This document shows, piece by piece, positions 58,360 to 64,000 of a stretch of DNA of 64,000 nucleotides. Positions within the stretch are counted from its first letter, which is position 1, and every line of letters starts with the position of its first letter. The notes below the pieces were generated by a model. It searched no databases, was not told where the DNA came from, and saw nothing but the letters and a program-made list of their open reading frames with translations. The translations under genes and the position numbers were made by a program. Source of the DNA: Plantago ovata (taxonomy: Eukaryota > Streptophyta > Magnoliopsida > Lamiales > Plantaginaceae); contig CM051455.1 in the NCBI GenBank assembly GCA_028274465.1, positions 71,158,985 to 71,222,984 of the forward strand. The letters are read 5' to 3'.

Positions 58360-59761
58360 ATGTCTTCCAGTGACAATTCGACTGCAGACAATAGCGTGGA
58401 ACCCGTCTCCATGGCCACCAGTCAAGGCTCTAACAATGAGTCATTTCTGAAGCAAAAACTGGTCAAGTATTCATCGGAGATTTGTAAGAACAACCCTTGC
58501 CTTTAACCTTTTTCCTGTATAAGCCAAATTTGCTATAGAATTTAAATTATGAGCATCAAATTCATACAGATTTGTAAGTAGGATGAAATTGTTTGACAAG
58601 TTTGTCATTTTTTGTGTTAATCGAAGCAATGTATAGATGATACTCATTCTTTGCATGCATGAATTGGTCTGCAATCAGATGTTATCCCTTCTTTGATGAA
58701 ATTCTATTGCTGCCAGAAGTTTGAAATGTAGCATTCTAGTCATTTTTTATGTGTGATTACCTTGCTAATTTAGGAAGTTTTCTTGTCTTTAAGTCCCCCT
58801 GCAAATTTGAACATTTGTTCGTATTTATTTTAAGCTTGACATGCACCGGGATCTGTAATAGGGTCGGTTTTATTTCACAACTTTGTTAGTTAGTAAAGCT
58901 ATTCATGATTTGGTGTTATTTATTTTAAGCTTGACATGCACCAGGATCTGTTAAAGGCTCGGATAACTTTCAGAGCTTTGTTAGTTAGTAAAGATATTTG
59001 TAATAGTTTGGCTGATTACAGACCTTGTTATACTGCAACATGCAATTGATCTACAAGAAGCTGTGAAACTAATTTTTATTTAATTTTTGTATTATATTTG
59101 TGAAATATAATACAAGATTGTTATTGAAAAAATGTATGGTTCGTGTATGTCAGTGTTCAATTTTATGTTGATCCCCATGTCCTGTCTATAAGTGTGAAAA
59201 TTGTACTAATGTAGTTGCTGCTTCTTTTTTGCAGCTCAATCCCCTGATTTGTTTCAATTAGTCGTAAGGCATCAGGGCTTGTTTATGGATGATGTCCTCA
59301 AATTAGTGTCGTACAGTGGTGGTAGGAAATTTTTCATCCACAATGTTGATCCTCAAAATTTCAAAGTGGCTAGACTACTGCAGCTAGTTCTCAAGGAGCA
59401 GGATGAAGGCAATCAGAATCCATGCCGCATCTGGTACGAAGAATATGGGTCCACTTGGCCAAACTGTATCAAGCCCCTCCATACTGCTGCACAATTTCGG
59501 GAGATGATTGCTAATTGCAGAGCTGCTGGGACTAATTGGGGTCGAGTTTATCTGCAATCGATTGAGGAAATGATTGGCCCGGATGATCACGTCATTTACA
59601 AAGTGCCATTCCCTCTGAACTTTCATAGTCCTTTTGAAGGGATGGAGAACTTGTATGATCATGCCGCTCATATTCAGAAAACGGTCGACCAGGTTTCGCC
59701 TTATAACCGCAAGCGACTTGAAGCAGCGAGGATCTGGCCTTATGTGTCTATGACCGACTGA
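58360..59761 (+). CDS. PB1-like domain protein, 216 aa, two exons
   Basis: Exon 1 is 58360-58483 (MSSSDNSTADNSVEPVSMAT..., 41 codons plus one base) and ends ATTT|GTAAGA. Exon 2 is 59235-59761 after CTTTTTTGCAG and runs clean to TGA; the total is 651 bp, phase-consistent. The PB1-like domain reads LFQLVVRHQGLFMDD, VSYSGGRKFFIHNVDPQNFK, VARLLQLVLKEQ and, at the end, FREMIANCRAAGTNWGRVYL. This is the plant type found before MuDR-like transposase domains, here alone with no transposase or zinc finger. A domesticated fragment or small adaptor protein is possible (inference). Its intron holds a tandem duplication of about 90 bp. Confidence 0.75.
58820..59005. repeat. tandem duplication of about 90 bp in the PB1-like gene intron
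   Basis: TATTTATTTTAAGCTTGACA and TTTGTTAGTTAGTAAAG occur twice, with starts at about 58828 and 58919. Non-coding. Confidence 0.8.
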
Positions 59762-60858
59762 GAAACGTGGATCAAAGCTTCAGTGGCTACGTATCTTGTT
59801 TTAATTTCTGCAAATATGGGACAAGTTTTTTTAAATGTTTTGGTATGTAATATGTGAACTGTAGTCTTCTTAATCTACTTTAAAACGTTTGTGTTTTCTG
59901 GAATTGCATGGTATGTACTAATATACAAATTATGCATTTTCTTGTTTCCTAGTTATAATGGATTTCGGTGTTTTATGGTTTAGAATTACAACCAATGATC
60001 CTGTTAGAAGAAACTAGCATCCATGCTATCAAAGTTGTGATCCTCCATGCTATCACAATATACATAGCCACAGAATTTAAAGATCTCCCCCTACATGCTA
60101 TCCTCCATGATCTCCCCCTACAGATCATTACTATACTAGATAACATATATATGATCCTTTCTAACTACAACTACGAATACATTTGTTCGGCGATATGTGT
60201 ATTAGTGTTATTATCTTAGAAAAATGGTGCCCCATTTTGGCATCAAATCCTTTGACATCCGCTTATAGTTTCCGATTACACCTGACCGGTGGGCGACATT
60301 GCTCACCATGGGAATATATAAGAAAGAAAGAGTATGTATGATGAAAATTGTAATATTGCTAAACTCAATAGAGGTTAGTATCTTAGGGGCCAACAAATAT
60401 TGTAAATAGATTAGGGTATGGAACTTTTCAAAATATAGCAACGCTTCCATCACCGAACATATTACTAAAAATAATTTGAATTTTTATTTAAGCAATTGTA
60501 TTTTACATGATGGTGTTGTTTGAAGAGTAGGTACTCAATTAACTCACTTCTTCATATTTTTCTCTATAAAAAATGGATATATATAGCTGTTCTTATAGTT
60601 GGTACATTGCTCAAGGGAAACGGGAATACTTGTGCATATGACATGGAAGGATTACGGCTACGAGAAGAACCCCCTGTCCCCCTCCACATTTTGACATATT
60701 GGTTTCACACTGAAAAAATGGAAAATTTATTTGAATCGAGAATGGTTAAACCACGTCCACATACCAAAAATGATAGACACCCAAAATACTTGTTAGGTTT
60801 TAGAATCCAAATACCCAAAATGACCTAGTATTACAAAGTATAGCATTCTACAAATAAT
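59762..60858. other. intergenic between converging genes
   Basis: 3' flank of the PB1-like gene. Near 60020-60130 short strings (CATGCTATC, CTCCATG, ATCTCCCCCTACA) recur several times. A 102-aa open frame at 60520-60828 has no family resemblance and is not called. Confidence 0.4.
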
Positions 60859-62993
60859 CTAAAACAGAACTATATTGGTCATAAACTTTTGGTCAGCTAA
60901 TGACCCACATACCCAAACGACTTCTTTCCGTCTTCTGCAAAGAGGACAATCATCCTCAACAAGGTTTGGTTGATCACCTTCCCACCCAATGTGAGAAATG
61001 CTACAAAATTTACGCTTTGGTCGAAATCTGTTATGCTTGATCCACGTAAACTTGAGTCGCTCCTTCAACATATCTCTCCCATCAGATAGAGAAAGATAAC
61101 TCTCTTTGTCCAAAGTTTTTCAGTGCCTTCGCTCCATCCAGTCGAATCATCTCATCGGGAGAGAACAAGCGTACAAAACCATATGCATAACGAGCTTCAA
61201 GATGATTCAACAGCATTGCCTTCTAGAAAATGGGATATGATTCAACGTCGTTACCATTAGTAAAAACTTCCTCCTGCAGTATACGATTTGAAGTTAGTCC
61301 ACTTGTTAAAATTTAGAATATATTTTCAACTAGGACTACAGGACCGTGTTACACACGGTGACTTTGTAAGATGCCCCGCACATGCTTGTTGTAACTATCC
61401 GGTGAGGTTCATAATTTGTTTTCAATGCCAATTATAAAGCATCTATGTCATAAGGAAAGGAAAGAACAAATTCATTCAGCATGAAAACAGCAAGAAGGGT
61501 CATACACATTAACATAATATAATCCATTCATTAGAATTGTGAATTTGGAAGCAGGGCGGCCCAGCCATATAGGCAGCTGAGGCCATGGCCTAAGGCCCAA
61601 AAGTAAGAAGGCCCCATTTTCTTAATTAATGTAATTGAATTGATTATGCTATAGTTACTTTATATATCTCGATGATAGAAAAACACCTTCTATATTTATT
61701 TTTATAACTAAGAGACTGCATTAAATTTACACGGTTAATTGATAGGTAATTAATTGATTTAGTTAGTAGAATTATTTAATTAATATCTGTCTCTTGAATA
61801 ATGAATCAAAAATCATAAATTTAGATAATTTTATTTCATCTTACTCTTCTTCTTCAACCTATATCTCTATTGGTTCTATTCAATTTCTCAGTTTTTGTAC
61901 TAAACATTTTAATATTTTATTTCTAGAGTCGATGTTCAGAGACAACAAATTTCACAAAGAAATGTAAATAACTTTATTAGTCTTTTAAAAAAATGTAGTC
62001 AAAGTAAGGGTAATTTACGTGATAAACAGGACAAATATTTTTTTCTAATTAAATGCCACAAATTCGAATATGCCTAATGCCCCCAAAATCGTTGGGCCGC
62101 CCCTGTTTGGAAGACTCAAAAAGACTTACTATCTCTTAGTGCAATTTATCAGTGGTGCTAAGTTATTTCGGTTTTATTTCTATTTTTCAGTGAAATTTCT
62201 TAGATTCCACCTTATTAAGTATTAACCCAAAAGTAGCAAGAAGATTAGAATTACACCCAAGTGCTTTAGAAACTTATGACCAAACTGCCAAATGAACTTA
62301 TCTCATAATCTAATTAATCACATAGCGGAAACTTAAACACTAAGCCACCAATCATGAAACTAAGTTTTCTAGTTTTAAAATGAAATTCAGGACACAAAAG
62401 AACATAGCGGAGACAAGCATTTCATGTTAGAGTGATCATTTAAAGGAAAAAAGACATTGCTACAGTAATACAGTAATTGAGTTTGCTAAGTCTATGAACA
62501 GCATTACCCCATTTTTGTTTATTAGATCTTGGTAGATTATACATAATTATATAGATAGATAAAATATGAAATGTATGGTAATCATACCAGAGCCTTCCGG
62601 TAGACACCTTCCGGGTTATTTGCTGCGACGAGTCTAGCCAGAGTTCTCTCTTTCAATTCAGCGCCCACTCGATCAATTTTCATACGTCGATAAAACGCAG
62701 TGTCGGCTTCTCCAATTTCATATAGGACTTTGCAACTAAAGAAATACAACAATCACCATTTACAAATCAAACAACAACTACAAAAGAACATAGTTAGGGT
62801 TAAACAAAACAAATAGATTAATCTATGATATACTAGTAAATACTTACATTTTTTTGCCCTCATCCATTCTTTCAATGCATCTTCATTAGACTCATCAGTT
62901 AGTCTTCTCATGATTTCAATGAGTAGGTCGTAGTTTAGTACTTCGACTAGGCAAACATCGGTATTTTGTTTCTTGTTGCTCATGGTAAGGGTT
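60859..62993 (-). pseudogene. F-box protein, At2g35280-like family, decayed paralog
   Basis: Three exons match the plus-strand copy at 40652-41436. Exon 1 (62993-62848) has the F-box-like VLNYDLLIEIMRRLTDESNE. Exon 2 (62735-62588) reads CKVLYEIGEADTAFYRRMKI and ANNPEGVYRKAL. Exon 3 (61273-60859) reads EEVFTNGNDVESY, ARYAYGFVRLFSPDEMIRLD and then, in another frame, LKERLKFTWIKHNRFRPK and DDCPLCRRRKEVVWVCG, like the Cys-containing end of this family. Exon 3 has an in-frame TAG near 61222 and a frame change near 61110, and the exon 1-2 junction is off by one base at a run of seven A. Probably a pseudogene. Its second intron carries a hAT MITE. Confidence 0.6.
61552..62105. mobile_element. hAT-type MITE, 554 bp
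   Basis: Terminal inverted repeats are CAGGGCGGCCCAGC at the left and GTTGGGCCGCCCCTG at the right. The 8-bp target duplication TTTGGAAG (61544-61551 and 62106-62113) is perfect, as expected for hAT transposases. The interior is AT-rich with no coding capacity, so it must have been moved in trans. It sits in the second intron of the F-box paralog. Confidence 0.92.
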
Positions 62994-64000
62994 CCGCTTG
63001 AGCTTTCGGCAACTAGGTTATGGGGAGGATTTACGAGTGAACGGAAGTATATATATATGTATAATGAAGGAAAGAGAAGTAAAAGATATCGTTTAAAGAT
63101 CCCAAAACAGAAAAAAAAACCATAAAAAAAAATAAAAATCTTGCTCAAACTAAAGTAATATTTCGTCAGATCAAAGAAATAAAGGGATATCCACAATGCA
63201 TTTCGTTGATAGTAGTAGAATCAAAACAAATTTTTTACCCTACTTTTAGTAGTAGAATCAAAACAATTTTTTTCTTTTTTTTTTTTTAGCTCACGTGAAC
63301 TTCATCTAAGAAACAAATAAATTTATTATATTAATTTCATGTATTCATAAGATAAAGCAAAGTGAAATCTTATTAATTGTTTGTAATTGCTATATTAGTA
63401 TATATTGGAATTCTTATTTATTTTTTACTAAAGTTTTATATATATTTCAATGAAATAATTTAAAATGATCTAGTGGGAAGAAACTACTCTACACACTAAA
63501 TAAATGCTTAGTAGAGAAAAGTCACGTTTATAGTTATTAGTCCGCCAATGGTGGTAGTTTCCTTCCCACTACTTGATTCTTCCTTTCATGGTGATATAAC
63601 TTCTCTATCTATCTATACATATTTTACTATATTTTCTGTATCTACTAATATTGCACATACCACGCAATTGAAATTAATCGGAATTTAATCCATTGATTTC
63701 AATTTCAATATCAATTTCAATTTGACCCAACCATGACTCTAAACTCCAAACCATTACTGTGAACTCGTCACGTACCATAAATTACGAATTGATCTGGCTT
63801 CCAGTTTAAAAGGTTTGCGTTTTGAATTTGTGTCGCCTTGGACTTCATAAATTTAAAGCTGAAGGTCTCACAACAAAAGAGATAAAAAAAATAACAACTA
63901 ATTATCCGAATATTACTAGCTAAAAGAGTTAAAGAGGAGTGTTGGCGGCCTTCGGCAGATTCCATCTTCCTAAATATGTTTCGACTTTGGTCTCGGTTCT
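62994..64000. other. upstream region of the F-box paralog, right edge
   Basis: AT-rich, with TATATATATGTATA near 63048-63061 as a possible TATA element for the F-box locus (minus). A minus-strand frame at 63768-63965 (MESAEGRQHSSLTLLAS...) touches the edge region but cannot be assigned. Nothing else is supported. Confidence 0.4.

Noticed and set aside
60520-60828. 102-aa open frame, plus strand
   Set aside because: No family resemblance, no convincing splice or UTR context; AT-rich spacer.
63768-63965. Minus-strand frame MESAEGRQHSSLTLLAS at the right edge
   Set aside because: Could be a first exon of a gene, but it is short, unrecognised, and followed by hydrophobic AT-rich sequence; too weak to call.

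Overview
The window is nuclear DNA of a flowering plant, almost certainly a eudicot. It is AT-rich, its genes carry GT-AG introns, and it holds a REM-type B3 gene, a plant RNR1-like RNB fragment, At2g35280-type F-box genes, MuDR-associated PB1-like domains and plant LTR retrotransposons with plant primer-binding sites. Lamiales is only a guess. No bacterial, organellar, viral-genome or CRISPR feature was seen.

Layout. 1-5894: a broken Ty1/copia element that enters from the left edge; its 3' LTR is cut off and fused at about 5894 to the stub of a Ty3/gypsy LTR. 5894-19946 (minus): Gypsy-A, an Athila/Tat-like gag-protease-only element. Its 5' LTR is split by a second LTR element, Gypsy-B (12549-19845, 5-bp duplication CTATT, 2.6-kb LTRs, gag scraps only). 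19947-43407: gene space with intergenic repeats. It holds an RNB-nuclease fragment fused to the tail of another gene (minus, 23592-25858), a two-domain B3 gene (minus, 27290-28426), an unrecognised 195-aa ORF (plus, 30159-30746), an AT-hook/PB1-like gene with a frame break (minus, 31364-32615), a five-exon 689-aa gene with 20-residue repeats (minus, 35341-38461) and a decayed F-box gene (plus, 40652-41436). Two 60-bp minisatellite arrays and a telobox-rich tandem array lie between them. 42377-57096 (minus): a Ulp1-like (C48) gene with a PB1-like tail. One of its introns, just before the catalytic-Cys exon, is occupied by a second copy of the Gypsy-A family (Gypsy-A', 43408-53663, duplication AGCAT), which in turn carries a solo copia LTR (46176-48251, duplication CGAGC). 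58360-59761 (plus): an intact two-exon PB1-like gene. 60859-62993 (minus): a second decayed F-box paralog with a 554-bp hAT MITE (8-bp duplication) in an intron.

Three themes link the parts. First, PB1-like domains recur in five separate contexts within 36 kb (alone, with an AT-hook, after a Ulp1 protease, after an RNB domain, and as a partial duplicate), as if this is a local factory for domain shuffling. Second, the non-autonomous Gypsy-A family carries a conserved accessory reading frame behind an intron-like segment, and GC-rich palindrome clusters whose core sequence co-varies between LTR and interior within each copy. Third, insertion order can be read from nested target duplications. 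Splice sites and domain calls were made by eye; no database search was possible.
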